26,306 bases of DNA from Elysia marginata (GCA_019649035.1 BMAT01007286.1:180419-206724); one strand, 5' to 3'. Shown: positions 10,501 to 19,809, counted from the stretch's first letter. The notes: a model not told the origin generated them from the sequence alone. Translations and numbers: made by a program.

Positions 10501-11048
10501 TGTCATCTCACTGCTTAGCCAAAACGCCGAGGCATATGATCGCAAAATGATCTAGATCTAATATCTAAGTCAAGGTTCGTGGCCTTATTAACTGTGGTTG
10601 ATGAGCCCATAATTATAATTGTTTAGCAGTCTTCTTTAGTTAGACGAACAACATGGGCAGTGTAGGACCTTTTAGTGGGATCGGCGACTCTCATATAAGG
10701 ATCGTTTTTTCCGCGAAAATTCTCAATCAATTGGATGTCACGTTTTCACCTTTACCTAAAATAATTCCTCTGTCTTTGCTGAAAACCGCAAAATTCGCGG
10801 GCATGTCACTAGTTGTTTAACCAGCTTGAATTTTGATGTCCAATCCGTGTGTAAAGATTGACCATATTTAAATAATCATCACATTTTGATATTTATTTCT
10901 ACTTACAGGCTTTGTTGGGGTGTACATAGCAGGCCACATTTTGGAGGCTACAAAAAGCTGGAATGCTGTTTTTGGACAAACAGCTGTTGTGTGCATGTTC
11001 GGATGGGTTGTTTTTGTATTGTTTGGAACCGGGAAGAAAGTTATATGA
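1348..11048 (+). CDS. SLC17A9: SLC17A9-like vesicular nucleotide transporter, 3' half (spliced, 5' exons outside window)
   Basis: Joined exons 1348-1519, one of 2341-2437 or 2462-2558, 3090-3177, 7041-7075, 7587-7758, 8369-8398 and 10909-11048 give about 243 residues ending at TGA. All junctions are GT-AG and phases agree (1, 2, 0, 1, 0, 1, 1). What is seen: GWVFNVVPW after a hydrophobic FILLSWMPTYF stretch, SGYLADVMI, the motif GILVNPQDIAPRHAG, then a Gly/Ala-rich NMAGAIPGFVGVY and a final hydrophobic helix, with a short basic tail. These match the C-terminal half of SLC17A9 (VNUT), a 12-helix major facilitator protein of about 430 residues in vertebrates that loads ATP and other nucleotides into secretory vesicles using the membrane potential. 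Substrate is inferred from family only; another SLC17 member is possible but less likely. Introns are swollen by transposons. No promoter of this gene is in the window. Confidence 0.87.
1600..1882. mobile_element. Possible TTAA-flanked MITE (piggyBac-like)
   Basis: TTAA at 1596-1599 followed by CTCTTT, and AAAGAG followed by TTAA at 1883-1886. The inverted repeat is short (TTAACTCTTT and its complement), and a third TTAACTCTTT lies inside near 1757. A TTAA target with C-rich termini fits piggyBac-like elements. No transposase is visible. Confidence 0.4.
1883..2340. other. Intron, no feature seen
   Basis: AT-rich intron sequence up to the acceptor of duplicated exon A. Confidence 0.6.
2341..2437 (+). 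CDS. SLC17A9: SLC17A9-like exon, alternative copy A (helix 7)
   Basis: 97 bp with acceptor ATTCCTGCAG and donor GTTTGT. It completes the W codon of the previous exon and encodes 32 residues, SLLVGHFCENNAF-Y-ILLSW... to ...FPSAK, ending in phase 0. It differs from copy B at three bases, only one of which changes the protein (Tyr here, Phe in B). Reading on past its donor meets a TAA at once. Confidence 0.75.
2462..2558 (+). CDS. SLC17A9: SLC17A9-like exon, alternative copy B (helix 7)
   Basis: 97 bp, same phases and donor sequence as copy A, starting 121 bp downstream of it. The acceptor has a purer pyrimidine run (TTTTTTTTCCTGCAG) than copy A, so B may be the stronger acceptor. It encodes the Phe version (AFFILLSW), which looks like the ordinary family residue. 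The gap from A to B is 24 bp. Confidence 0.8.
2926..2980. repeat. GC-rich inverted repeat (hairpin) in intron
   Basis: CCGGTGACAGCGGCTC at 2926-2941 pairs with GAGCCGCTGCCACCGG at 2965-2980: 15 of 16 positions complementary, with a 23-nt loop. The surrounding intron is strongly AT-rich. It lies between the duplicated exon pair and exon 3090-3177. Confidence 0.8.
3090..3177 (+). CDS. SLC17A9: SLC17A9-like exon: GWVFNVVPW helix 8 block
   Basis: 88 bp, phase 0 in and phase 1 out. The acceptor reads CTCTGTAAG, so position -3 is A instead of the usual C or T, a weaker site behind a fair pyrimidine tract. The donor is GTGAGT. It encodes GWVFNVVPWVITIPSSVGSG then YLADVMINS, the most diagnostic segment of the gene. 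Confidence 0.9.
3414..4616. mobile_element. TTAA-flanked DNA transposon remnant, about 1.2 kb, non-autonomous
   Basis: TTAA at 3410-3413 and 4617-4620. The left end reads AGGGGAGAGCGGGTCCT; the complement of the right end reads AGGGAGGTGGGCCTT, an imperfect terminal inverted repeat. A TTAA target duplication is used by piggyBac and Kolobok superfamilies. No transposase frame was recognised, so the superfamily is open. The element sits inside an SLC17A9-like intron. Confidence 0.65.
4470..4494 (+). promoter_or_regulatory. YY1-like site next to an RFX X-box-like site
   Basis: AAGATGGCGGC (4470-4480) is a match to the YY1 core. It is directly followed by GTTGCCACGGTAAC (4481-4494), a symmetric 6-2-6 X-box of the kind bound by RFX factors. 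Both sit in the TTAA-flanked element. Function is inferred from motif only. Confidence 0.4.
4617..5121. other. Intron, no feature seen
   Basis: AT-rich spacer between two transposon remnants. Short open frames are present but have no recognisable features. Confidence 0.5.
5473..5915 (+). repeat. Imperfect tandem repeat inside the TA-flanked element
   Basis: GGGCCTTGC...GAGAGAT recurs at about 5546, 5658 and 5819. GTGCGCGGGGTGAAACAATC (about 5711) recurs as a variant near 5869, and TGGTATGRCAAAGC occurs at 5473 and 5757. The last two copies are about 160 bp apart; the first is shorter. Confidence 0.75.
5929..6084 (+). repeat. Two-copy direct repeat with internal hairpin
   Basis: Units of about 80 and 76 bp beginning ACAGTACCACAG and ACAGGACCACAG. 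Each contains CAGAAATCA, a short loop, then TGATTTCTG, a perfect 9-bp stem. Copy 1 has six extra bases (GGCCTA). Confidence 0.85.
6313..6327 (+). repeat. 15-base poly-G run
   Basis: Fifteen consecutive G in an otherwise AT-rich window, about 90 bp inside the right end of the TA-flanked element. Confidence 0.95.
6419..7040. other. Intron, no feature seen
   Basis: AT-rich, with short homopolymer runs; it ends in the pyrimidine tract of the 35-bp exon. Confidence 0.6.
7041..7075 (+). CDS. SLC17A9: SLC17A9-like small exon (35 bp)
   Basis: Acceptor TTCCCCTCAG and donor GTAAGC. It completes a Gly codon and adds FSVTFVRKFME, matching the short basic loop (..VRK.M) that follows helix 8 in SLC17A9. 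Phase 1 in, phase 0 out. It is flanked by introns of 3863 bp and 511 bp. Confidence 0.82.
7587..7758 (+). CDS. SLC17A9: SLC17A9-like exon: helices 9-10 and NPQDIAP motif
   Basis: 172 bp, acceptor CAATACAG, donor GTAAGG, phase 0 in and phase 1 out. It encodes two hydrophobic stretches (VALLGTAFFLFLISFAS and MCLTCLALAVACCGF), then SSGILVNPQDIAPRHAGSVF. The G-I-x-V-N-x-Q-D-x-A-P-x-x-A-G pattern is conserved across SLC17 transporters near the start of helix 11. Confidence 0.9.
7759..8368. other. Intron, no feature seen
   Basis: AT-rich. A minus-strand open frame near 8149-8436 overlaps the microexon and has no recognisable family, so it was not called. Confidence 0.6.
8369..8398 (+). CDS. SLC17A9: SLC17A9-like microexon (30 bp)
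   Basis: Acceptor GTTTCCCCAG and donor GTAAGT, both strong. It encodes GIMNMAGAIP, with the N-x-A-G-A pattern following the FG of the previous exon as in SLC17A9. Phase 1 in, phase 1 out. Gene finders may miss an exon this short. Confidence 0.85.
8493..8575 (+). repeat. Possible dispersed-repeat fragment
   Basis: An ATAATAATGATGACAATAA run followed by AAATATTTTTCAAGCGCTCT and TTTCTCAGGGCTTTT. This arrangement of a trinucleotide-rich tract and a GCGCT box recalls a common animal retroelement tail. Only similarity by eye. Confidence 0.25.
8576..9407. other. Intron, no feature seen
   Basis: AT-rich with A-runs near 8860-8890. No exon-like or repeat structure recognised. Confidence 0.5.
9408..9537. 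mobile_element. 130-bp TA-flanked MITE
   Basis: TA at 9406-9407 and 9538-9539; CAGTGCA at the left end and TGCACTG at the right, a perfect 7-bp inverted repeat that weakens inward. The left end (CAGTGCACTTCACTTAATTT then GACAT) resembles the left end of the 1.3-kb element at 5122, suggesting a related family. Confidence 0.6.
9683..9783 (+). promoter_or_regulatory. Promoter-like cassette: CRE, TATA box, initiator
   Basis: TGACGTCA (9683-9690) is a perfect CRE palindrome. TATATAAAAGG (9746-9756) is a strong TATA box. An initiator-like TCACTAT lies with its A at 9777, 31 bp from the TATA start, the spacing expected of RNA polymerase II. It lies in the last SLC17A9-like intron, so it is more likely to belong to a mobile element than to the gene. 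Confidence 0.5.
9868..10025 (+). repeat. Two-copy tandem repeat, 72-bp period
   Basis: CTGCAACTATGAGAACYCTC starts at 9882 and again at 9954, followed in both by CGGYCTAAAYTTATTTGGTT and CGTA. It lies just downstream of the promoter-like cassette, in what would be its transcribed leader. Confidence 0.85.
10110..10184 (+). CDS. Short basic reading frame, possible mobile-element ORF start
   Basis: A 24-codon frame beginning MPKRRRNSFGLGRRAR, then a stop; alternatively a first exon ending at GCAG before GTTAAA (10179). The basic start with an LGRR-type motif recalls leader segments of some animal Helitron proteins, but the resemblance is from memory and short. It lies about 330 bp downstream of the predicted start site at 9777. 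A small random frame is also possible. Confidence 0.25.
   Translation: MPKRRRNSFGLGRRARMPSNANAG
10270..10287 (+). repeat. (GA)n microsatellite
   Basis: GGGAGAGAGAGAGAGAGATG, about eight GA units. Confidence 0.9.
10909..11048 (+). CDS. SLC17A9: SLC17A9-like last coding exon
   Basis: Acceptor TTTCTACTTACAG, then 45 codons and TGA. It encodes GFVGVYIAGHILEATKSWNA, then a hydrophobic helix (VVCMFGWVVFVLFG) and a short GTGKKVI tail. G-x-x-x-E-x-T-x-S-W in the loop before the last helix agrees with SLC17A9. The tail is shorter than in vertebrate homologues. Confidence 0.9.
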
Positions 11049-12776
11049 AGCAGAAGTTATGTTAATGTATTTTTTTTTTATTGTACATATGAATGATACA
11101 CAACACAAAAGTTATGATTGTAAATTAGTTATGTATATTATGATTAAGAATCTTTGACATCTCTTCTGATTTGTTGGTATTTGTACATTTTTGGATATTA
11201 TATCTGGCCAGAAAGCGTAGAACTTCAGTTACAATATGCAAAAGACTGACTGTAATTATCTTTAATCCTTGATTTTTTAAAGGAGTTTGAAACTGAGACA
11301 TTGCTTGTAGCTTAGAATGGTACTGGGCGACTTGAGATGGGTTTTCAGGTTGGGGTCACATATTTGTTCTCTCAGTTTAAAAAAACAACCAGAAAAGCTA
11401 CCATTCATGGGAATAGACTGAAAAACATCATAAAAGTTCAAATCATGCCAACAAATTTTTAAGTAAAAATTTGACCAAGTAGGCCTACTTGAAAATGCTC
11501 GTTTTCTTGAATTGACCAGTAGACTCATTTTGTGGGAACAGTACGCAATTTAAGAATCTGATCTGTATCTATGCCAGTAGTATTAGTAGTCTTACTGGTT
11601 GTGATATTTATGAGTATCTTTATCAACGCTTCTACTGGTAGAGAACACCTGCAATAATGCCTAATGGCAACTGATTTAAAAAGAGTACACTGAGATAGCT
11701 TAACATATTAGTTGCTCAGGCTTTGTGAAGTACATATCATCCTATTCGGAGGACTCAAAAGTAGGATTTCTCTAATGTTTCAATAGATGTGATGGCGTAA
11801 AACAGATTTGCTTTTCAGCTGGCCTGTTGCTACTGTAATTCAACTGTACCATAAATTCTATTGTGATTTTATGTTGGACAAACTTTGGAACATTGCCAAA
11901 GTTAATCAGTGGATGTACAAAAATTATATAAGTGATAAAGACAGCAGTCATAAATTACTTCTCAATTATTTAGTTGAGAACCATTAGACAAAGAAAATAT
12001 TTCTATTTGGGTGTGTGCGGGTGCACTAAACAGGGTTTAATAATGCAAACTGAACATTCAAGAATGGACAAAAAAAAATTACATCTTCCTTACTATTCAG
12101 CTTCATGATTATCTCCTCACAGACTGTAAATATTTATCACCATATTTTGTTGACACTGGGTAAGTAGTTTACCACTACTTGGGTGCTTTGCAGAAACGCT
12201 AAAAAAATACATTTATTGACTTTTCCATAGAACAGTTGTTGTCAAGTATTGATTGTTTTTCCCTTTTGTTTAATTGCACCGAGTACTAGTTTTTTTTAAA
12301 GTTTGTTGCTTAGTTTTTGTCTAGGTTTGAAAATGATGAAAATCAAAATATCCAATCAGGATGTCTTTCTTGGGCTTTGGCTTTAGTTGCTTTGTGATTT
12401 ACATGTCTTTATTTAATTGAATTTTTTTCAGTCTAGTCAGGTTTACATTTTATCACCTTTTTCTTTTCTTAGCTATATTTAAAATTTTGCTTATTTACCA
12501 GACTCAATGAGTTTCTTTAAGCCTTCATTTCATATGTTCTCATACAAGATATATGCCATTTTTTTCCATGTTAGCACAGCTTCAACTAGATAAAAATGTA
12601 CTTTGAATATAGATTCCGCCTAAGCATTTACAAGAGGGAACAACTGAAAACACTGTATAAGACCTTTTATCTCATGCAAGAGTAAATATCTTGCATTCAA
12701 TCCAAGTGAGTCTAAAGTTGCATAGCCTACTTATGAGATATAGGCTTGAAAAAGTTAGTGAGTGTTCAGAAATAAA
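11049..12776 (+). other. Probable 3' UTR and downstream DNA of the SLC17A9-like gene
   Basis: AT-rich sequence with no credible reading frame. The first AATAAA I could find after the stop is at 12771-12776, which would make a UTR of about 1.7 kb; an earlier variant signal could be used instead, so the end is uncertain. Confidence 0.3.
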
Positions 12777-13074
12777 TTTATAAAAATTTTAGATATTGAT
12801 GCTTAAACCATTTTTTAACAGTTTTCACACCTGATTCATCTTGAAATTTCATGTTTTTTGTGTTAGATTTTTATTGATATCGTTGCTAAGGCCTTTACAC
12901 CTTTATAGTCATGTAAACTTTAAACACAGTTTTCTAACCTTTTCTGAAATTTCACAAGTCCTAACACTGCCGACTGCAAATGGCTATAAGTTCAGACAGA
13001 AGCATCATACTAATACATGAAGAGCTGTTCTTTTCGTTGTATTTGAAAGTAAAGAAAATAAGCTTCTTTGAAGC
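12777..13074. other. Intergenic, no feature seen
   Basis: AT-rich, no frame or repeat recognised. Confidence 0.5.
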
Positions 13075-13392
13075 TAGGCTCAGAAGTTAGCGCGTCGGAC
13101 TTGTGATCCGGCGGTCGCGGGTTCGATTCCCAACCACGACACATGTAGCTGCCTTAGGATAGCAATTTATCCACATTTTCCTCAGTACACCCACCTGTAA
13201 AATGGTACTTGGCTATAGGCAGTCCTTGAAATTTGTAGAATGTTAGTAATTGAGGGCCTAACAGGCAGGCGTGCTGTAATGCTCTGAAATATTAGTTGAA
13301 TTTGCTTTGGTGTGTATCGGCCTGCTTGGGGAAATATGTAAAGTCTTGAGACTGCCTTCAGCGGTGGAAGACTAAAATCCATGTTTTTTTTT
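13075..13392 (+). mobile_element. tRNA-headed SINE (first type) with conserved core
   Basis: The head has an A-box-like TTAGCGCGTCGG and a perfect B box GGGTTCGATTCCC, with a cloverleaf-like anticodon arm between. The T stem pairs at only three positions and the 5' acceptor strand does not pair with CCACGAC, so it is not a tRNA gene. The body at 13175-13222 reads TTTTCCTCAGTACACCCACC then TGTAAAATGG, a SINE core of the kind shared across animal SINE families. It ends near a T run at 13384-13392. Confidence 0.75.
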
Positions 13393-15154
13393 GTGTTACC
13401 AATATATTACTTCCTCCCAATTTCGACTTAAGACTCGTTTTGACTGGTTGCAAGACAATTATTCAATATTTGATGAGTACTATAGGTGTAATGAGACCCG
13501 TTTCACATGGAAAAAAATGGAGATAAGGTTTTAAAATTTTAATTTAGGTGGTTAAAGAAAGTATAGGATTCTCTTGGTAGTACTACCAATACCTCCAAAC
13601 AAAGGACACAAGTATTACTATTAACCCAATACTGATATTAATTTTCCAAGGCTCAATAAAACCCATTCAAGGCACGGTACTGCCTATTTTGTTATCCTGC
13701 AATAAAGTAATTTTAGGTATGGACCAAAAGTATAACCTGTTGAAATACATTCAACAAACATCTTTTTAAAAACAAATTATTATCCAATTACAATGGAAAA
13801 CTCAAATTCCAAGTCTGATTGTTAAAAGTTATCAGAACAAGTGGTTCTCTAGCGGTGAGGTTATTTTCTCTTTAGCTTTGATAGATTTTCTGTTATCATA
13901 GTTCAAAGTTAATGTAGTTCAATTGTATTAATTTGAAGTTTATGTTGAGGCTAACAGGGTTTTTTTTCCTTTTTATGCCTAGCAGCTACTTCACCAAGGC
14001 ATAAAATGCTAATGACATATACTCTCTGCACTTCTTAGAACCCCCCACCGAGGTATATATTATATGGCAGCCAGTTCGTTTTATCATGCACACAAGGGTA
14101 CAGTGAGAGCACAGGCACTATTATGATCAGGGAAGGAAGGGGCTTAATAAATCAATCCGATTCTTTTAGTATAACTTGAATCCTCTCAATTTGAAACTTT
14201 TTTCATTCCCAAAAGATTCCAATGATGAGGTTTCCATTGTATGCTCTTCGAATATGCCTTTTATTTTTTTGGTAATTCTGATTTATATCAGCTGTAAACA
14301 CCTAAAGTAAATTGACACAGCACATCTCGGTAAGGTATATCAGGATTTGAGTAAATCAAATCTTTAATTGACACTCCTGCATTAAATTAACACATTTTAC
14401 CTTAGCACTATATAGCAGTCTCATTTATATTTTTGCAATGGTTAAGGGCAACTGTCACTTAAAGTCATCTTTTTTTTTAAATACCTTCTGGTTTTGGCTT
14501 TATAAGGATTTCACATTTTGATTTCTAGATTTCTTTTATTTCCTTATAGTTTGCTATTATTTGTGACTTAGTTAGAGATTAGAGATTATTTTGTTTTGAA
14601 TGTGCCCACAATGAATTCTTATTGCCAACATAGTATGTGCAAAACCAAGTTAGAGCTATTTAGAACTGGAACTGTTTTGTACTATTTTTGCTTTTACTTG
14701 AGGAAATAAGTAAACTACATGTAATTAAACCACTATTGCTAAAAGTTAGAAAATTCTAAATAAATGATATCTATTCACATATTCTAAATGACATTTATTC
14801 ACATACTCTAATAATGTTTTTTTGTTTTGAGTTGAGCAATTTTTTAGAAATGTTACTTTGGTCTTATTGATGGTGCTAGATATAGTTGTGGATACTTGCT
14901 TATGCAAGTTTACATGCCAGTTCAAATGAATTTTTCTTCTGCTAAAATAGTTTGCCATGTAGTTTATATATATATATGACATCGGAAACTTTGTGAATGT
15001 TAAGTCGTTATATTGAGGGAAATACGTACATATTTATGAAAAGCATAAAACTAAATAACATTAAAAAAAATTTATTGTAAATAACATTGATAAAAATTTT
15101 TAAAGGAAATTCACAGGTTGAAAGGCTTTTACACTGGATGTGAAACAAAACATT
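13393..15154. other. Intergenic, no feature seen
   Basis: About 1.8 kb of AT-rich DNA. The only frame over 70 codons (minus strand near 14746-14982) has no recognisable domain. Confidence 0.5.
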
Positions 15155-15379
15155 TATCTCGCGTCCAGAGTGACTGAGTTGGATGTCGCAATTTTCACTT
15201 GCAGTTTTCTAAGCTTCCAAATGTAAAAAGTTTCATAAAATTATCATTATTTGGAAATCTATTCAAACTTTTTTTCTTTATTTAAATTATAAAGAAAAAG
15301 AAGAGAACAGACCTGTAAATGGCGTTTTCTTGAAAAAAGAATTTCCAACTTCCAACTCATTCGCACTTGATGCAGGACA
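15155..15379. mobile_element. MITE copy 1 (TGCGTCCAG family)
   Basis: The left end CTCGCGTCCAGAGTGACTGA then GTTGGATGTCG and the complement of the right end CCTGCATCAAGTGCGAATGA then GTTGGAAGTTG form an inverted repeat of about 30 bp. It shares both ends and parts of the middle with the copy at 18262-18506. No coding capacity. Confidence 0.75.
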
Positions 15380-18261
15380 TTTTTATTTTGTCTTGTAAAA
15401 TAAAGACTTTTGTTATGGGGTAATTTTTCAAGTTTGTAGCCTCTTTAACAAGAGAGGTGTAGTTTTATTTTCATAGAACAATGTTTATACACATTCATGT
15501 CAAAAATAAAAATGCGCTTTTTTAGGGGCGGGAGGGAGACAGGAAGAAAACTTAAATATCAAATTTTCAACTTTAGTATTTCATACCAAATGCAATAGAA
15601 TACTCAGCAGATATGATTCTTTTAATTGTAGTTTCCTTGTTTCCAGTTGTGTGCTTCAGCCAAAGTGCAATTTATTTTATTTGTTTCAATCTTTGTTTTC
15701 CGGTTCCTGCATGTCCTTGATAACTCAGAAATTTATTTGTCAATTGTGCCTGTTCTGTAATGATTATTGCCTTTGAATTTTTGAACTATTAAAATCACAT
15801 AGTTGTTTGTCTGCTGCTTTTAACAATATCTTGAAAATAACAATGACGTAAACACAAATATAGATAATATGTTGATGAGCTTGAAATTGCGCTCCACCCA
15901 TAGGTTTGACACTTGTAAATATTTAAATAACCACACACAAACCATAAATCATAGGGTCTTCAAAATGTTGAAAGTAATACTAATTGCATTCAGAGATAAA
16001 AGAGAAAACTATGAACTTAAACTAATGATCACGAAAGTATATGAATGAGACAAATTAAATTAAATATTGTATGACTACTTTTTTGTTTCCGCTAGCTGCT
16101 TTCGGCCCATAGTAAGCGTTTTACTTCTTTGAGTTTTTAAAAAAAGTTTTTAGGTGTTTTACTAAATATCTGATGCCTGTTGTGTAAATGATAGTTTGCA
16201 ACAAGATGGGTTCAGAATAAGATAGAAGATTAACAACAATAAAGGATGTAATGGAAAAACTCGGACTTTGTACAAAAAAAAAGGCAGATGAACTGTTGTT
16301 AAGACCTAGAATAACTAGCACATGACCTTGTTTTGTTTTGTGGCTGAAGGGCTCAAGTTCCTAATTACATTTCCATTGGTGCCTTTATACATTTATCTTT
16401 TGACATGCAGAGTGTGCTGCTCTTTTCACCGATAGGTTCTTGTAATACTTGACATATTGAGTCTCACTTCCACTGTTTTTTATTCGTCCCTACAACTTTC
16501 GTTGGAAACTCAATATGACGTATTCGTTAGAGTAAAGATGACTTGAACCTGAATAATTCAAACTATATTTACGTTACTGTTCTATTTCTCTTTTATAACC
16601 TATATGGATAATTTGAAATTAAACTTTGATCCCCAACTGGACTGTACTGTACTGGAATGGTGGTTGTGTTTTGTAAGTAATATATAAGCACAGTGCAATC
16701 CAAATAAAACTTATGTTGGTAATATGTGAATATTTATTTGAATTGAAGAAATTAATAACACACACACACAAAAACATGAAGAAACAAGAAACAAAACCAA
16801 TTATCACAATTGTAAATAACGTATATATTCTTATATCTGTTATGGCTTTAATCCACACCTGACAATATTCTTTCTGTAGCTTTAACTATTACACCTCCAT
16901 CCCTCCTATTTTGTACCATTTAAAACTTTGAACGGACAAGTGATGGTGTTCCATTTCAAAAAATGGTTATCAATTATGGTTGTAAAATTGAGTGAATTTG
17001 TTTCCATGGATACAAGCGCCTTATGTACAAAAAGCAGGAATATTTTAATACCTCTATAATGTGCTCTGTCTGGCACTGATAACCAACATCTGCCCTTATT
17101 GTAAATAGAATCATTGATAGATTGATAGACAACTAAAACAGGTAGACTATAAAACTTTGTAATGGGGCCCTCATTGCTGTAAAACCCCATAGAACTGTTG
17201 GATTTTCTTTAAATCGTAAGTTTGGAGGGATTTCTTTACCAATTGAATTCGTAGCTTTTTCCAAATTTACCTGCTTCTTTTTTGGCTCGAGAAAATCACT
17301 AGTATTGGTAAAAATAAGAAATCATGCAAACATTGGGAAACTTGCATACCTGTGTATTATTCCAAACATTGAGAAAATATTTTATATGGGTCCTAAAACC
17401 ATTAAAACTCTGGCTGAAAAATTGTTACAAAAAATTAATACAAAAACATTAGACATACATTTAAAAAAGACAAAATAATTTTATTGCGGCACAGAGGTTT
17501 TAAAAAGCTTTCCATTTGTTCCAATGAAGTATTGTTTTGTGTTTATTATCCAATACTCATTTTGCTGCAACTGGCCATGTCAACACAATACAAGTTAACA
17601 AAAACTTTTCCTGTAAAATGTACACATTTTGGATGTACGATTGTTAACCTGCCTCACAAAAAAATACCTGATTTTCTAAAGGAAATTATGTTTCTGATTT
17701 ATAGTGGACATGTCCATAAATACAACACAGAGATTACATATAGGAATAAAACAAGTTGGAATTAAAGAGGAAAACTGGTTTATTGACAGCACAAGCTTAA
17801 TGTATTGTATAAAATTTTTAGGCTTGATGCAATAATAAAGATACAATGTTCAACTACATTTTCTTGTTTCATGATGAGCATGGCTAGGTAATATAAGTAA
17901 GAAGTGGCTGATGAACAGTTTCAATCAAGTGACAATAGCAGTGGGAGATTTTGTAATGACTGTAAATTATTTAATGTCTGTAAATGGACTACAAATTAGC
18001 AGTTTTATGTTTAAATATGAGCATTGATTTATGATTTGAAAACCCATCCCCATCCCCTGCTTCTCTTTAAAGATGTTATGTTTTATATTGGTTACTATCA
18101 AAAACACTCATTTAAAAAAAATGGTTGCACCATCTTTTTTTTTTTGAATGTTTTTTTTAAGCTGGGAAAATTATGTAGCCTATACCCTACATTGCATTTA
18201 TTGTACATTATCATTTTTACCATTATCCTTTCAAGCAATTTTTATTTGTCATCACAGTATT
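15380..18261. other. Intergenic, no gene recognised
   Basis: About 2.9 kb of AT-rich DNA with a short CA run near 16760. Frames at 16906-17190 (minus) and 17484-17765 (plus) are about 93 codons long with no motif or splice context, consistent with chance in AT-rich DNA. Confidence 0.5.
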
Positions 18262-18506
18262 TGTCTTGCGTCCAGGGTGAATTATTTGGATGTTGCCATC
18301 TTCAAAGACGTTGTTGTAGAAAAGACAATATGTTTGGCGTCCAAAGGTCAAAATTTTAATTAAACTATCAATAGTTTGTGGAAAGATATTACAAATACAT
18401 TGTTGATTTAAAATATAGAGAGAAGGAAGAAAAAATAGAAATTTAATGGCTTTTTCTCTGAAAGGGAATTTCTGACTTCTGACTCTTTCGCCCTTGACGC
18501 AAGACA
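18262..18506. mobile_element. MITE copy 2 (TGCGTCCAG family)
   Basis: Outer ends TGTCTTGCGTC and GACGCAAGACA are a perfect 11-bp inverted repeat, extended imperfectly (CAGGGTGAATTATTTGGATG against AAGGGCGAAAGAGTCAGAAG). Homologous to the copy at 15155-15379 in the same orientation. Confidence 0.8.
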
Positions 18507-19007
18507 TATACCTAATTGAACAGAGTTGCTAGGTTGCGTAGTTAACATTATTAATAATAATAATAAAGTATTTTTTTTTTATTTGGAGTAACACCATATT
18601 GTTAATCTAGACCAGGATGTAAGAAAACAATCTCAGCTCTGATATTGTTGTCATCGTTATCTTTTAAAATGTTTTTGGCTTGGAATATTTCTTGTTTTTA
18701 AATGTATTATTACTTCTGTGATTCAAATATTTTCGATATAAATTGAATGTCGACTTTAAGGAAAGAATTGAAGAGTAATTGTAAAATTTTACTTCCTGGT
18801 TTTTTTGGTTTGATTCAAGGAGAGTCCAAAATGAAACACATATAGAAATCTCCTTACAAAAATTACTTTTTTAACTATCTTGATTTTCTTTATGACTTAA
18901 GTACTGTACATTTGAGTGTTATTGTTTTGTTGCACTTGTTAATTGTATCAAAGTTTTTGGTCACATATAATAATTATAAAAAAATGTATCAAAATGTTTT
19001 TAAAATA
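18507..19007. other. Intergenic, no feature seen
   Basis: AT-rich; a short TAA microsatellite lies near 18549-18565. Confidence 0.5.
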
Positions 19008-19809
19008 CAGTCGGACCCGCGAAATCGGGAATTTCTGTGAAATCGGGAAAAATCCCAGGGAACGGAATTTTTTCTACCTAAAGTCATCGTGAAATTGGGA
19101 AATTTTACCCGCCTAATCGGGAAAAAAAAATCCGTAAATAACTGTCATAGTGTCAATATCAAGTGTTGACGGCATGTTATTTGCGGTCTAGACATAGGAA
19201 AAGCGCATCACTCAGGCGTTATGAATGAATTAGCACACAGGTAATCGATAAATGTTTGCTCTGTGCTTAGGCGACGTTTAGCAAGATGCTTGGGAGGGGC
19301 GTCGAGAAGTCTAACTGCCAAGCGACGGTCTCATGGGTCAGTTCATTCCAGGTAAACATTGGTCAAGCTGTGTTTGATCTAATTCGTAATCTGGCAGATG
19401 GTAGACACGCGCCAGACATGGTGCAAACAAAGTGGGTTTTTAAGAAAGAGCACTATTTTCTGTGTTTGTTCTGTTCTTTTTCTTACTCACAAACACGTTC
19501 TCTCCATCTATCTAATCCTCCCCCCCCCCTCTCTCTCTCTCTCTTTCCGCCTTACACCCACAAACACTCTTCCTTCTCTCCTCCGTCTTTTAACTTCTCT
19601 CTCTCTCTCTGACTATGTCTCCATCTCTTCCTTCCCTCTCTCTCTTACTCTGTCTGTCTCTCTCTCTCTCTCTGCCTGAGTTTTATATTTATTTCCACGA
19701 GAGGTCCAATTTTTAGTAAAAAATGCAACGACCCGGAAAATGGGGAAAACCCAGATAATCGGGAAAAGATGCCTTCCCCCGAAATTTCCCGATTAAGCGG
19801 GTCCGACTG
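19008..19809. mobile_element. Pogo/Tigger-like TA-flanked element, about 0.8 kb, non-autonomous
   Basis: TA at 19006-19007 and 19810-19811. The left end is CAGTCGGACCCGCGAAATCG then GGAA; the complement of the right end is CAGTCGGACCCGCTTAATCG then GGAA. The first 13 bp match perfectly. The AATCGGGAAA motif recurs several times inside each end, as expected of subterminal transposase sites. No transposase was recognised; the middle holds a CT-rich tract. Confidence 0.85.
19519..19676 (+). repeat. CT-rich low-complexity tract
   Basis: Runs of CTCTCT separated by TCC-rich spacers, and a C run at about 19520, inside the pogo-like element. Confidence 0.9.

Larger units (their letters stand above)
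9683..10812 (+). mobile_element. Candidate Helitron-like or other element in the last intron
   Basis: The right boundary is suggested by CTAG at 10809-10812 followed by T, with a small hairpin (CCGC, 7-nt loop, GCGG) ending about 11 bp before it, as Helitron 3' ends have. The stem is short. No 5' TC end could be fixed. The GC content, promoter and basic frame set this block apart from the intron around it. Confidence 0.3.

Noticed and set aside
13075-13145. Functional tRNA gene (A and B boxes, anticodon-like TGT loop)
   Set aside because: The acceptor strands do not pair and the T stem holds only three pairs; the sequence continues into a SINE core.
9692-13450. Shared TTTTGACTGGTTG at about 9697 and 13438
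   Set aside because: A 13-base match is expected by chance in a window of this size, and the flanks do not align.
16906-17190. 94-codon minus-strand frame
   Set aside because: No domain, signal or splice context; length is compatible with chance.
19286-19679. Plus-strand frames of 93-108 codons
   Set aside because: They lie in a non-autonomous pogo-like element and read through a CT-rich tract.
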